Positions 43,183-54,240 of a DNA stretch of 64,000 nucleotides are shown here, in pieces (within the stretch, counting starts at the first letter, position 1; the number at the start of each line of letters is the position of its first letter). The notes beneath the pieces were generated by a model that had not been told where the DNA came from, searched no databases, and saw only the letters and a list, made by a program, of their open reading frames with translations. The position numbers and the translations under genes are program-made. The stretch is from NCBI GenBank assembly GCA_033398695.1, contig CM065817.1:68374001-68438000 (forward strand), written 5' to 3'. Source of the stretch: Orobanche coerulescens. Taxonomy: Eukaryota > Streptophyta > Magnoliopsida > Lamiales > Orobanchaceae.

Positions 43183-43729
43183 GCAAGAAGAAGGCAACAA
43201 CATCAAAGCTGCCCGAGCACCTAAAAAAGCTTCAAAATGAGAAAGGGTTGAGTGTCATGTCCATTCGTTCCGACAGAGGTACTGAATTTACTAACCGCTT
43301 TATAGAGCAATATTGTTCGGAAAATGGGATACAGCACGAATACTCAGCTGCCCGCATGCCTCAACAAAATGGTGTCGCCGAGCGAAAGAACAGGACGCTA
43401 AAAGAAGCAACAAGGACCATGATTGCCGTAAGTAAGTTGCCACAGCATCTCCGTGGCGAAGCCACCAATACAGCGTGCTACACACAAAACTGTTGTATCA
43501 TCAACAAACACCACAACAAAACAGCTTACGAGGTATGGAACAACAAAACTCCATTAGTTTCGTACTTTCACATTTTTGGATGCAGATGTTATATTTTGAA
43601 CAATGGGATAGATCAACTTAGAACCTTCGATGAGAAGTCGGATGAAGGAATATTTGTTGGATATTCCTCAGCAAAGCTTACAGGATCTCTAATAAAAGAA
43701 AGCTGACAATTGAGGAATCAGTACATGTA
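43113..43729 (+). pseudogene. Element D integrase core
   Basis: Frame 43113-43706 contains CLVIVDDYSRYAWTIFL, VMSIRSDRGTEFTNRF (second Asp), QNGVAERKNRTLKEA (Glu), and WNNKTPLVSYFHIFGCRCYIL with GIFVGYSS. The first catalytic Asp lies upstream in another frame and is mutated. The frame breaks before the integrase-RT linker. Confidence 0.85.
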
Positions 43730-44168
43730 GTGTTCGACGAACCTCATCATGATTCTACAGGAGTAGAGGATCTCACTCAGAATATCCAACAACTCACCAT
43801 TGATAACCCTACAACTCCTATAGAGCCTGTCGTTGACTTAGAAATCAAACCCGCAGCTGTAAGAACAGAAGTAGATGAAGCCGATGTTATACAAGCTGAA
43901 GCTGAAACTACATCAACTCAAGATACAGTACGGGACGCCGGATTAGAACCCGACAGAAGATGGTTGAGAAATCACCCATAGGAGTTGATCATAGGAAATA
44001 TTGATGCCGGTGTATCTACACGTAGGAGAATACAGAGTACACAAGGAAATGTACTATGTGCGCAAGAAGAACTCGAGTCTGAGATATCTCCATTTCCTGT
44101 ATGGAGGTGCCTATCTGGACTTAGAAGACTTAACATGTGCACTATCACTGTATTCTTAGCTCAATCTG
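43730..44168 (+). pseudogene. Element D integrase-RT linker
   Basis: Acidic, T/E/V-rich text (VVFDEPHHDSTGVED, then IEPVVDLEIKPAAVRTEV), then RWLRNHP, a stop and IIGNIDAGVSTRRR. This corresponds to W-KDHP--IIG-...GV-TR, the usual text before RT. A connector without enzymatic motifs. Confidence 0.6.
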
Positions 44169-45160
44169 AACCTGTTTCCACCAAATAAGCTCTAGACAAT
44201 TCTCATTGGATTACATCTATGGAAGAAGAGATTAATGGTTTTGAAAGAAACAATGTATGGTATCTTATACCCAGACCAACGCATCAATCCGTAATTGGAA
44301 CAAAATGGGTATTTAGAAACAAGAAGGATTGAAATGGACTCATTATCAGAAACAAATCCCGTCTAGTTGCACAAGGCTATAGACAGGAAGAAGGCATAGA
44401 CTACGATGAAACTTTTGCCCCTATTGCCAGACTAGAAGCCATTAGGATATTTTTAGCCTTTGCCGCCCATAAGAGCTTTATTGTTTATCAAATGGATGTC
44501 AAGAGCGCATTCCTGAATGGAGAACTTTCCGAACAAGTCTATGTTGAACAACCACCAGGGTTTGTCAACACATAAGGTGGAGACCTTGTATACAGGCTAA
44601 GAAAAGCGCTGTATGGACTTAAGCAAGCACCTAAAGTGTGGTATGAGACCCTGTCCCTGTATCTAACCGATAATGGATTCGAGAAATGTGTTGTAGACAA
44701 GACCTTATTTAAAATACATGAAGGTGATGACCTCCTGATGGTTCAAATATATGTAGACGATATTATATTTGGTTCAACTAACGTTGCTTTATGTCAAAGG
44801 TTCTCTCATCTCATGCAAAGTAAATTTGAAATGAGTATGATGGGAAAACTTAGTTATTTCCTAGGATTGCAGGTAAAGCAGTTGCCTACAGGGATATTCA
44901 TCAACCAAGAAAAATACAGCAAGGAGCTTTTCAAAAAATTTGGGATGAATAACTCCAAATCATCGTCAACCCCCATGAGCACTTCCGTGCAAATTAGTGC
45001 TGACGAAGTTGGAAAGCCGATTGATCAATCACTCTACAGGAAGGTAATTGGCTCACTCCTGTACCTAACGGCTAGCAGGCCCGATATCCAGTTTGTTGAA
45101 GGAGTGTGTGCGCGATATCAAGTAGCACCTAAAGAATCACACTTCACAACAGCCAAATGA
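44169..45160 (+). pseudogene. Element D reverse transcriptase, two internal stops
   Basis: Nearly full length in one frame, with stops at about 44327 (KKD-stop-NG) and 44573 (NT-stop-GG). Motifs: [100 protein letters not shown] (catalytic DD) and MSMMGKLSYFLGLQVKQ. Two point changes would explain the stops, so it is the least damaged Copia RT here. Confidence 0.88.
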
Positions 45161-45685
45161 ATCCTGAAATACGTCAAAGGAACAGTCGTTATAGGACTGT
45201 GGTATCTTACAGAAGGCGGATTCGATTTGGTTGGCTACAGAAACTCGGATCTCGGAGGTTGCAAGCTAGATAGGAAGATTACAAGCGGTACTTGTCACTT
45301 TATTGGACCTAGACTTGTATCTTGGTTCAGTAAGAAGCAATTGGCAAACTCACTTTCAACAGCAGAATCAGAATACTATGCTGCTGGTAGTTAATGTATG
45401 CAGATCCTTTGGATGCAACAACAGCTGTCAGATTATGGGATTGAAGCCAAAGAAACACCCATCATGTGCGATAGTACGAGTGCAATTGCAATAACGCACA
45501 ACCTTGTATTTCATTCGCGTACTAAGCATATCCATATGAAGCATCACTTCATTAGGAATCATGTTGAGAACAAAGATGTTCGGCTGGAGAAAGTTCATAC
45601 AGATATCTAGTTAGCTGACATCTTTACCAAGCCTCTCGGCACAGCAAGATTCTGTATGATTCGACAAGAATTGGGTTTGCTATAG
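45161..45685 (+). pseudogene. Element D RNase H and pol end
   Basis: ILKYVKGTVVIGLWY, then GYRNSDLGGCKLDRKITSG, where the first catalytic Asp of YSDAD is Asn. AESEYYAA and CDSTSAI keep the next acidic residues. The tail is TKHIHMKHHFIRNHV, a stop, LADIFTKPLGTARF, ending TAG at 45683-45685. Confidence 0.82.
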
Positions 45686-45726
45686 CCTGACTCCCTGTAA
45701 GTTTGTAATCCTTTTACTCAACAATT

Positions 45727-45943
45727 GAGGGGGAATGCTGTAAGACCCATGAATATATTATCCACCGTTAATTATATGTACACTCAAATATTCCGAACAG
45801 CACTGTAGGAACAAAGGGACGTATAATTATCCTACAGCTGACGTGCGCAATAATTAAGGGGGAATACAGTATGACCCATGAATACAATAGTAAACCTTAA
45901 GTTGTATGAAATTGAATCCCGTATGTACCTTTTAAGGGGGAAC
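45727..45943 (+). repeat. Three internal polypurine-tract-like motifs after element D pol
   Basis: GAGGGGGAATG (45727-45737), AAGGGGGAATA (45856-45866) and AAGGGGGAACG (45933-45943). The first two are each followed by a similar tail (...GACCCATGAATA). The functional tract at 50068-50080 (AAAAAGGGGGAAA) precedes the 3' LTR 4 kb away. Repeated purine tracts are a known Sirevirus trait. Confidence 0.75.
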
Positions 45944-46466
45944 GCTATATGCACGCGGATACAGCATATAGTATGGAATTCAATTAATATTATACTCTAA
46001 TATTTTATTTATTTCAAAACAGATTTGAGTCCACGTGCCCTATTTTAAATCAAACATCTTTTGCATTAAATGCTTTGCACGACATCTGGACTATTTTATC
46101 TCAAACGCCGCGATTTTTCAAATTATTTTATAATTTCGCACTGCCATTTCGGGCAATAAGGGAAGATGATACGTCAGATGTGGGACCCACTCTCATTTCA
46201 AAATTGGATGGATAAGATGTACCTGTTACACTCAGTCCATCCTGTTCGTTCATTTTAAACGATGGTTCTCATCCCTTATCTGACCGTTCACTGTCTGGAA
46301 ACCCTAAGTCTTCCCACCGCCCACTATAAAAGGACTGTGTCTGCCCCTTTTGACTCTTTGCGCTTTCTGCAAGCTAAACAAGTCTTAGAGCAAACAGCCT
46401 ACATTTCACTGCAAATTTTACTGCAATTTTCTTTTAATCTCACTTTCTTCTCTTCAAGAAACTACT
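45944..46466 (+). promoter_or_regulatory. Promoter-like region and leader of the element D extra ORF
   Basis: Non-coding. TATAAAAGG at 46325-46333 is a canonical plant TATA box, 142 bases before ATG 46467. The leader between is free of ATG in good context and is CT/CA-rich (TTTTAATCTCACTTTCTTCTC). This looks like a complete core promoter and 5' UTR inside the retroelement. Confidence 0.5.
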
Positions 46467-49400
46467 ATGGCATCATCACAGACTTCCTCTCCATCTATTA
46501 AGAAGACTGCCAACATCATCGACGGAAGGATTTTTGCCAGATCTGTTGTTGTTGTGCGTGTTCATGCTGAAGGAGACGATGTTGAATCCATGGAGATTAT
46601 CGTTTCGAGGATTCGTCAACAAGGCCCCTATCGCCTTGGAAGTCAGACCACTGAGCGCTAAGGTGCTCAAATAGTTGAGTAATTTTACCTCAACGCTGCT
46701 ATCTATTTCTTCTCTCTTGCACAGGGAGGAAATGTCGCCGACATCACTACTATCGTCCATAGAGTGGAGATCCGTGTTGACCAAGACCTGCTACAGAATC
46801 TTTACAGGATCCCTGCTGATGGCCTGTCCATGGAGGAACTTAAGACCTTTGGGTCCCAAGAAGTCCTAACTAAATACTATGTCTTTCCGCATCGGTCGAA
46901 ATGGTTCATTTCTCATGCCACAAGAAACGTTTCTGCCTTTCTTTTATTTACTTACACAATTTATGTTGTCGTGTGATTGAACACAGAACATGTGCTTTCG
47001 AGATGTACACCAAATTGAGGTTCAGTATGATGGTCGCCATCATGCCCTGCGAGAAGGTCAACTCGTGTCAGATTGTTCTCAAGAGGCTGTAGGAAGAAGT
47101 CGCTAAACCTGCCTCTCAGAAGCAGTCATTTGGTCTATTTCTAAACTATATTCTGACCAAGTGCGGTGTTCTGCAAGCAGAGGATGCTAAGAAGATTTAC
47201 TCACGTAAGTACATTGGAGGAACCAGGCCCTCTGTCTTCAATAAAGAACATCTGATTGTGACAAGGCGATTTGTCCGCACGCTGCCCCTCTCTGCTGATC
47301 CAAGGGATGTATCTTCTAAGCCCGGAAGAGAGGAGCCCTCGAAGAAAAGAAAGATATCTCACAGCAAGTCTCCCCTTGCTGGTGAGAAGCCGAAAAGGAA
47401 ACTACAAAGGCTTTCCAAAATTAAGACGAAGGCGCAACCCACTGTATCAAACCCCCATGGCGCAACCCATGTGGAAGAGATAGCTGCTACTGTGCAAACA
47501 GTAGATCCCGAGCCATTGGCGGCAACGACAGAAATAAAGCAATTTGCCAACTTAAAAGACTCTGGCGAGTCGGCTGCCTCTTTGGAGCCAATAGCCACAT
47601 CCCCTGTACGAGATCCCTCTCCGATACAAGCTCCCACACCTGCATTGGAACCCTTGCCTACAGTGGACCCATGTGTTGTACGCATCCCCTCTCCTGACTC
47701 TATTATTAACAGAACCCTATTATCTGTGCAAATTGCATAGGCATACGACCGCTTTGTGCAATGGAAAGCATATAGGCTTGCTCTGTACGATACTTTGTAC
47801 AAATAGAGCGATTGGAGGAAAGAAGAAAGGTTTGTTCTGGAGGTGACCGACTTTCATAATGTTGAACTCCTGATCCAATGGGATAACCTTTGCTGCAAAG
47901 AGCTAATCTCGAGCAATCTAATGGACAAAGTCGATGCTCGAAAAAAAAAATTCATGTCCGTAGAAACACTTCCTATCAGTCCACAAACTGACCACGACTC
48001 AGACGACAATGACGACGTCTTCCAGGCCTGTCTGTGGATGAGCCGTGAAGAAGCAAGAGAACAGGAGTTTTCAAGGACACATCAACAAGGAGAAGGGACA
48101 TCATCTCACCATCAATCCCCCTCCAAACAGCCAGAATATGTTCAAGACAGCGAGGATTCAGTCCCTCCTATCGCGGAGGAACATTCAGTGTCACAACAGG
48201 CACCCAAGCCTGCCGTCGACAACCAAGCCCGCACCATCCCGCAGGAGGAATCAGTCCCTCTACCGGAATAGGCGGAAGCTGAGAGACAATAGGAGGAATC
48301 AGTCCCTCCTGTACCCATGTCTACATAAACCACTTAGGAGCAGGAAGTAACAGTTCACCCTGTCACCGATCAAACTGAACAGCCGCAATCTGAAACAGCC
48401 CCTGCTGCCCCTGCACCTTCACCTGTTGAAGTGGAATCCGACGACAGTTTCTTACCTGAGGATGAACCACAACGGCCACGATCCCATGTGGTCGTCAGAC
48501 AGCTAAACGGAGCCGAATTTGATGCAAAGCCCGATTCCCCCAGAACAGTAGAGAGGAATGAGCAACAGCATGCTCTGGTCCGCCAAACTGTTTTCCTGCA
48601 GGACGTCGTTAATACCCTGCACACTGTTGAGAAGGAGATTAATTGGTTACATGAGACTGCTATCGATGAAATGACTGGTGTCAAGCGCGAAATCTCCCAT
48701 GTAGAAGAAGCCTTTCGCATTTTGCCCACCGTCATGAGGCAAGCTCTCAATAAACTCCAACAGCGCCATGAGCAAATTCTATTGGAAGAACAAGCCAAGC
48801 TTCATATTTCTGAAGCCAAGACTGCATCAGCCCTTGTTGAAACAGGATCCCACCTTCGAGGCCACGATAAAAAGATTGATGACATGTCACTAGTGCTCAA
48901 ATCACTAGTTGATAGAATGTCAAGTTTTGAGACCAAACAGGATGACGCACTGAAAATCCTGGAACGCCTAGATGAGAAGGTCTCTTACCTTGATTAGGCC
49001 AAAAAGAGGGAAGAGGCTAGGGAAGCTGCTAAGAGATTAAGGCTGGAGCAAGAAAAGAAGATGGAATCTGCATTAGAAGACAGCATTACTACTGCAATCT
49101 CTCGATTATCATCTCCTACTCATACTGTTAAGGTACATGGAGCTCGTCCGGAATTCCACGATCCTAAATTTACTTGGAAAAACCTCGTGCAGAATCCGCA
49201 AATGATAAATCTCCCGTCCAACCGACAGCCAACAGCCGACGAGATAAAGGATTGGAGGAAGAATGAACTGTTAAGATACTTTGTAGTTCTTAAGGGAATC
49301 CACCATATTCAACAGCTGTAAGACACTGCAGGAAGCAGCCGAGGAATTCAAAAGGAGGTTGGACGAAGGAACGCTCCCCCTACAGCAAAAGTTAAGATCC

Positions 49401-49577
49401 AAATACAGGAAAGGAGATCTAGTTACCCACCCAGAAGACTGGATCCTTGTTTTCGATAAATCAGCTGAAGGAAGAGCTATCTACTTAAATCGAAATAGGG
49501 ATGCCTTGCAAAATTGGTGGAAGGGAACCAAGAATGATCCAAGCAGGCCTTGGAGACATGCTGACTATAGGAGTTAA
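46467..49577 (+). pseudogene. Element D extra ORF after pol ('envelope-like' position), broken
   Basis: About 1,035 codons. One frame holds 46467-46900, a second 46901-49321 with several stops, and the first resumes to TAA 49577. N-terminal part: VVVVRVHAEGDD, AAIYFFSLAQGGN, YRIPADG, then SFGLFLNYILTKCGV. This layout matches the extra ORF of element A and plant 'putative transposon/envelope-like' proteins. The middle is P/E/S-rich with a basic KKRKISHSK patch (about 47340). Residues encoded 48560-49010 form a long coiled coil (LHTVEKEINWL, DKKIDDMSLVLKSLVDRM). The C-terminus has YRKGDLV and DWILVFDKSAEG. No membrane helix or signal peptide is evident, so a true envelope role is doubtful. Confidence 0.6.
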
Positions 49578-50067
49578 CTTGTAGGATCCTTCTTGTATTT
49601 TTGTTTTTGAAACAGCAAAAAATTTTGTATCTCCGTTTTTGCCCAAACTTGTAATCTTCGTTATTCATCAATAAAATATATTTTTGTCTTGAAAGATTGC
49701 AACTCGTAATCTACTACATTCCTGTATGATTACGAAATAAATTCATTTGCTAAAAACAAGTATGAAAACTTGTTAAGAATATAAGCTGTAAGAACTTGTC
49801 TGCGAACAGTTCATAGGTTAAGTTGTATTCAACTAGATTACATTGTACGATTGTGCCTGTGCGCCAATCATAAGCTTAAGTTGTAAAAACACTGCTGCTA
49901 GATTCTATCTTTTTAGAACTTGCCTGCGAGCAGTTCATACTTTTAGACTAAGTGATGAAGACCGGAACATTCGACAGAAGATCAAGAAGAAAGCCTCTCG
50001 AAACAAAGATGTTTCAAAGGTTTTTGGCATCAAGGTTTTGGCATCATCAAGAGACTTGGCAATTATC
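49578..50067 (+). other. Element D 3' untranslated region
   Basis: Non-coding. ATAAAATATA near 49670 and AATAAATTC near 49735 may serve polyadenylation of the extra ORF transcript. The segment 'AACTTG(T/C)CTGCGA(A/G)CAGTTCATA' occurs twice (49793 and 49917). The ORF at 49843-50250 crosses into the LTR and is not considered real. Confidence 0.45.
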
Positions 50068-50080
50068 AAAAAGGGGGAAA
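50068..50080 (+). promoter_or_regulatory. Element D polypurine tract
   Basis: AAAAAGGGGGAAA, one base before LTR start TGTTGGC at 50082. Confidence 0.8.
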
Positions 50081-50081
50081 T

Positions 50082-51333
50082 TGTTGGCAAAAACAATGTT
50101 GTTTTGATAATTACCAAACAACAAGCTTCATACAGCAAGTGGTTCCAAACAACAAGCCATCATATAACAAATAGCTGTTACGAAGCTGTTCATATTGTTG
50201 TACAATTTATCCTGCATCCTACGTTGCCTCATCATACAGCAAAAGGATAATTGCCTATCATACAACAAGGAGCTCAAAGTGATATGACACCAAGTATAGA
50301 AGCTGTCCTGAATCATTCATACAGCATCATTCCATATAGCGTTAGTCAATCAACTTATTGGATACAGCGATCCAGCTGTAAAGTGTAAAGATATTCAAAC
50401 ACTTATCCAACAGGTCTGAAGACCGTTGAAACGGAATCTACTTTATTCACTAAGATCAAAGACCCATTTGAAAAGAAGTATTTAAATACTGAAGGGATAA
50501 AGTATTTAAATACCATCATACAGCGATCTTCAAACAAGGAGCAAAAACCGGATCTTGTCTATCAACACGTTGAAATAGACTATTGGCTCAACGGATCAAT
50601 TCCCAATGGATCTATTCAGAGGCTATATATATATACCCCAGAGTTTGAAGATCACAATACAAGAATTCATACAATCTCACAAGTGATATTCAAACGATCA
50701 AAAGACTGAATATTTATTATCATCAGAACAAGCTTTCAAGAGCAAAGTATATTTCTTCCAAGTATCATTCACATCTGAGAAGAAGAAATATACTCAGTCA
50801 CCAAGAACAGCCATCATCAGCTCAAGAACTTCATATTCAAGCTGTTGTTCTTACCTGGTTATCTTACTTTTACCATTGAGTAAAACCTAGTTCCGTGTGA
50901 ACTAAAGAAGTTATTCCGACCTGTGTGGGATGAATAAGATGAAGCTTTGGAACTGTGTGTGAAGAAGCAAGTCAAGAGTTAGCTTTGACCAATCTGTGTG
51001 AACGGTTGAAAGCTGCAGTCTTTGTATCAATCTGTGTGAACGATACAAGGATAGGTTTGATTATAGACATGTAGTTGTGTACGCAGTGTTTATAATAAAA
51101 CATTTTACTCCTATGTGGAGGACCAGTGGACGTAGAGCGGTTTACCTCGAACCACTTTAAATCTTGTGTTATTTACCTTCTGCAATTTATTGGTTTCATT
51201 ACTGTGATTACTTTTAAGTATACACTGCAAACTATCTTTAACAAGACTTCCGCTACGCACTCTAATTTGTAAAATGCACAGCTTGTTGCTTAAACACTTT
51301 CCAAGCTGTATTCTGTATACTTAGTGGCCAACA
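50082..51333 (+). repeat. Element D 3' LTR
   Basis: 1252 bp, TGTTGGC...GCCAACA ends. It contains a TATA box (CTATATATATATA, 50623-50635) and many ATACAGC repeats (CATACAGC at 50131, 50234 and 50318). It shares landmarks with the solo LTR at 32491-33735 and the F LTR. The right neighbour is the truncated B' LTR. Confidence 0.85.
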
Positions 51334-52276
51334 TCCAATAAATTAATTTAGACATCTAATGTCCCAAAATTAATTAGACATCCAATATACAATAAATTAT
51401 ATTTCCAATATCTAATATTTATAAAGAGAGAATAAGCCCGATTTATTCTGTCGTCTATCCTAATGCGTGACTCGGTAGGTCCATGTCAGTTAGCAATGTG
51501 AGGAACCAACGAGTGATAGCACCACCTAGCCAGTCGCACGACCTACACTGTAACCTAACTGAGAACGAATGATTGGGATCATTTAAAAACCTTTGTCATG
51601 AATACCAGTATACGTATAAACCCTTCTTTCAAATGTCTCGATCAAGTTATAGGGTCACGGTCAGCCAAACCCTATCTATACTTGACGATATGCATGAGTT
51701 AATGCAAATCGAGATCACTGAGCTCTCGTGTATCCAATACAACTAGCTCCAATGCTTTGACCAAAGACTTATGATCTCATCTGCCAATAACTGCATAGGA
51801 CATATACCCGTTCACTAACAGGAGAAAAAAATCCTATCTTGGTATTTAGTAAAACCTTCTAGTTACCCGTTAAGATGCACGTTGAGGTTGACCCCTGCCT
51901 TCCGGTTTTCTGGGTCGAACTACTCTGATGAAAAGCTTAACATCATAAGCACATCCCTACTAAATCTTCAAGTCGAAGGTTCACGAATACCTATCACAAC
52001 CTTTTGATTTCGTCATTGAATGTCCCGGAGTGAAATCTATGTGACGAATCGAGGGTGAGTTGGTTCGAGTATACTAATCTCATTAGCATACCTATAACGT
52101 GTACTCCCACTAACTATTAGTGATTGACAGGCACTCTCCAAGTCAAAGAACATGTCATACAAGTCTTCACATAAACTTAACGCCCAGTCAAGTTTCATCG
52201 ACTTGCGAACGATCAAGTATTTGAGCCATAACCCAATAAGGAGTGGAATGGTTTGCTCTCAAATACACGGACTAGT

Positions 52277-52317
<41 letters not shown>

Positions 52318-52448
52318 TCAGGAATGCCAGTGACTACCAGTAAATAAAGAAACATACAATTACCTTTTCATAATGATTTACATAACAACAAGTACAGTGC
52401 CCTCACTCTAACATCCTCTGAGTGGCATTCGAGGGCATACTCCTGACA
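51334..52448 (-). repeat. Element B' 3' LTR, truncated by element D
   Basis: Reverse complement of the first ~1.1 kb of the B LTR. The high end TCCTGACA is the LTR start TGTCAGGA on minus (B has TGTTAGGA). It stops at TCCAATAAATT where D ends. A TA dinucleotide run (52281-52314) has expanded from the short TATAG text in B. Confidence 0.85.
52281..52314. repeat. TA microsatellite in the B' LTR
   Basis: About 16-17 TA units. The homologous site in B (about 6522-6532) has only ACATATAG. Confidence 0.85.
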
Positions 52449-52785
52449 ATCTCCCACTTGCACTCAATGCCACAATCTATGGTATCTAATACCCATGTTC
52501 TCCAGATGACGCTCCAAGCTCATCTGAGAAAGTGGCTTGGTCAGTGGATCAGTGACGTTGTCTACCGAGTCTACTCTATGCAGCACAATGTATCCTTTGC
52601 GAACAAATTCTCTCACGAGATGATACTTTCTCTCAATATGTTTTTTACCGTTGTGAAACCTCAGCACCTAGGCCTGTGCTACTGCTCCATCGTTATCGTA
52701 TAGAAATGAAAACAGGCAGCGCAGCACATGGTGTCACTAGAAGTTCACCCAGTAACTTCTTAATCCAAAACCCTACCTTTGGAGG
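52449..52785 (-). pseudogene. Element B' RNase H tail and polypurine tract
   Basis: On minus, 52667-52464 reads RFHNGKKHIERKYHLVREFVRKG, VDSVDNVTDPLTKPLSQMSLERHLENMGIRYH, the C-terminus of Copia RNase H. GTGGGAGAT (minus, 52457-52449) precedes the LTR. Upstream bases to 52785 continue toward EASKGRV-like text and stop at the C insertion. Upstream pol resumes at 62427. Confidence 0.8.
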
Positions 52786-52790
52786 CCTCC
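52786..52790. repeat. Left target-site duplication of element C (CCTCC)
   Basis: CCTCC, identical to 62422-62426, directly flanks LTR start TGTAGTATCC. Confidence 0.88.
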
Positions 52791-53172
52791 TGTAGTATCC
52801 GGATTTATTATTGAGTATTTCAATTGTATTTGAGCCATGTATTATTCGGAATTGTGATCTCGATAATTGGAGTATGATATTTCCTATACTTGTATCCTTG
52901 TACATAAGTATAACAACATGCAAAATTTCTCATGCAAACTCGTGATAACGCACGCTAAGGATGTAACTTAACGTGCGTTATTGGCTAAAACTAGTGCACG
53001 CTACGATTGAAGAATTGTGTGCGCTAGGCAGTCAATTATTGAGCTAGACGGCTAGCACATGGGTCCGGATAAGATTCCCGTGGGTGGAACTGGATAGTTT
53101 TGGAGTCAATGCTTATTAGCGTGCGCTAAGGAAAGTAGGATAGCGTGCGCTAATCAGCTAATCTGCAGAAAC

Positions 53173-53182
53173 TTTATATAAG
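53173..53182 (+). promoter_or_regulatory. TATA box of the element C 5' LTR
   Basis: TTTATATAAG, conserved at 60454-60463 in the 3' LTR. It follows the GTGCGCTAA motif cluster. Confidence 0.6.
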
Positions 53183-54009
53183 GGACAGCACCCTCATTTC
53201 ATTTGGTTTACGTTTCCTTCGCTTGTTCTTAGTTCCTTGGAAGTCCATAGAGCCTTCCCTACTCCTTAAACACATACAAATCCGCCTTACTTGATCATTG
53301 AATATTGGAGAGTGCTTACACTTAATCATTGAAGAAGAAACTCACTTTGAAATGACACTCAAGGAACCGGGGTTGAAGTCTACCTATTATTTTAGTGTTT
53401 TCTTCATCTTAAGGTATGTTAATTCTTTCTCCAGCCTTAGATTCGTGTTCTGAAGAATAAGATGAATCATGCTATCAAGATATTGAGTTCCATTAGTGAA
53501 TTATTCAACAAACATCATGCTTAGAAGTTGGAATGACTATGCTTATGATATCGTCGTTGAAAACCTCGTAGTTGGAATCCTAGTACGTCAAATGATGAGA
53601 GGAACATTCTGAGGTCGATTATCCGTATGATTTATGTTGTCATATTGATCATAAACTTGGAGGTGATATCACTTTTGTTATAAGGACTTAAGAAAGAATC
53701 ATCTTAGGTTGTATCCTTTCGTATAAGTTGGAATTGTTAGTTCACCTTCAAGATGAAGTCTGAATGTGATAATGATAATGGAATCTAGTGCATCAACCTG
53801 AGATCACCAAACTTCACATGAGAATGATAATCGAGTTTGAATATAAGAGTTCTGATGATATTCATTTCCTTGAAATTCAAAGATATTTGAATCCGTAAGA
53901 TCATTCATAAGTTTATGAACATGATATGTAGACGGATAACGTACATTAATCACTGAGGAGTTCGTAAGTTTCATCACCGTTAGAATAAGTCTGCTGCCCA
54001 GTAGTGAAA

Positions 54010-54240
54010 CTACCATGCACGCTTAGCGTACGCTAAGCTATGTAAATTAACGTACGCTATCGGGCATGTTTAGCGTACGCTACGCTTGGAACGTAATGTG
54101 CATTATATCATCAGACGAGTCAATCGACTGATCAGTGAGGTACTGACCGTGCATGGTTAGCGTACACTAGGCTACTTATAATTGCGTGCGCTAACGAGTA
54201 GTCTTAACATATGCTACACAGGATACGTAGCGTGTGTTAA
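54010..54240 (+). repeat. Palindromic CGTACG / GCGTACGC cluster in the element C LTR
   Basis: Includes the 18-bp perfect palindrome GCTTAGCGTACGCTAAGC (54021-54038), then AACGTACGCT, TAGCGTACGCTA and degenerate forms (GCGTGCGCTA, TAGCGTGTGTTA). It is repeated at about 61290-61520 in the 3' LTR, with the 18-mer at 61299-61316. Confidence 0.8.

Larger units (their letters stand above)
41568..51333 (+). mobile_element. Ty1/Copia retrotransposon D (Sirevirus-like), 5' truncated
   Basis: Order: gag C-terminal coiled coil, protease (FDSGCSRHMTG), integrase, RT, RNase H, three purine tracts, promoter-like region, a long extra ORF, a final purine tract and the 3' LTR (50082-51333). The 5' LTR, primer site and most of gag are missing at the junction with E. 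All ORFs are damaged. The right end lies in the LTR of B', but the other flank of B' is not present, so its target duplication cannot be checked. Confidence 0.85.

Noticed and set aside
46467..49577. True viral envelope glycoprotein
   Set aside because: No signal peptide, membrane helix or cysteine-rich ectodomain is visible. The 'envelope-like' name reflects only position, and the coiled coil alone is not evidence.
49843..50250. 135-codon ORF at the 3' end of element D
   Set aside because: It spans the untranslated region, purine tract and LTR start, with no domain.
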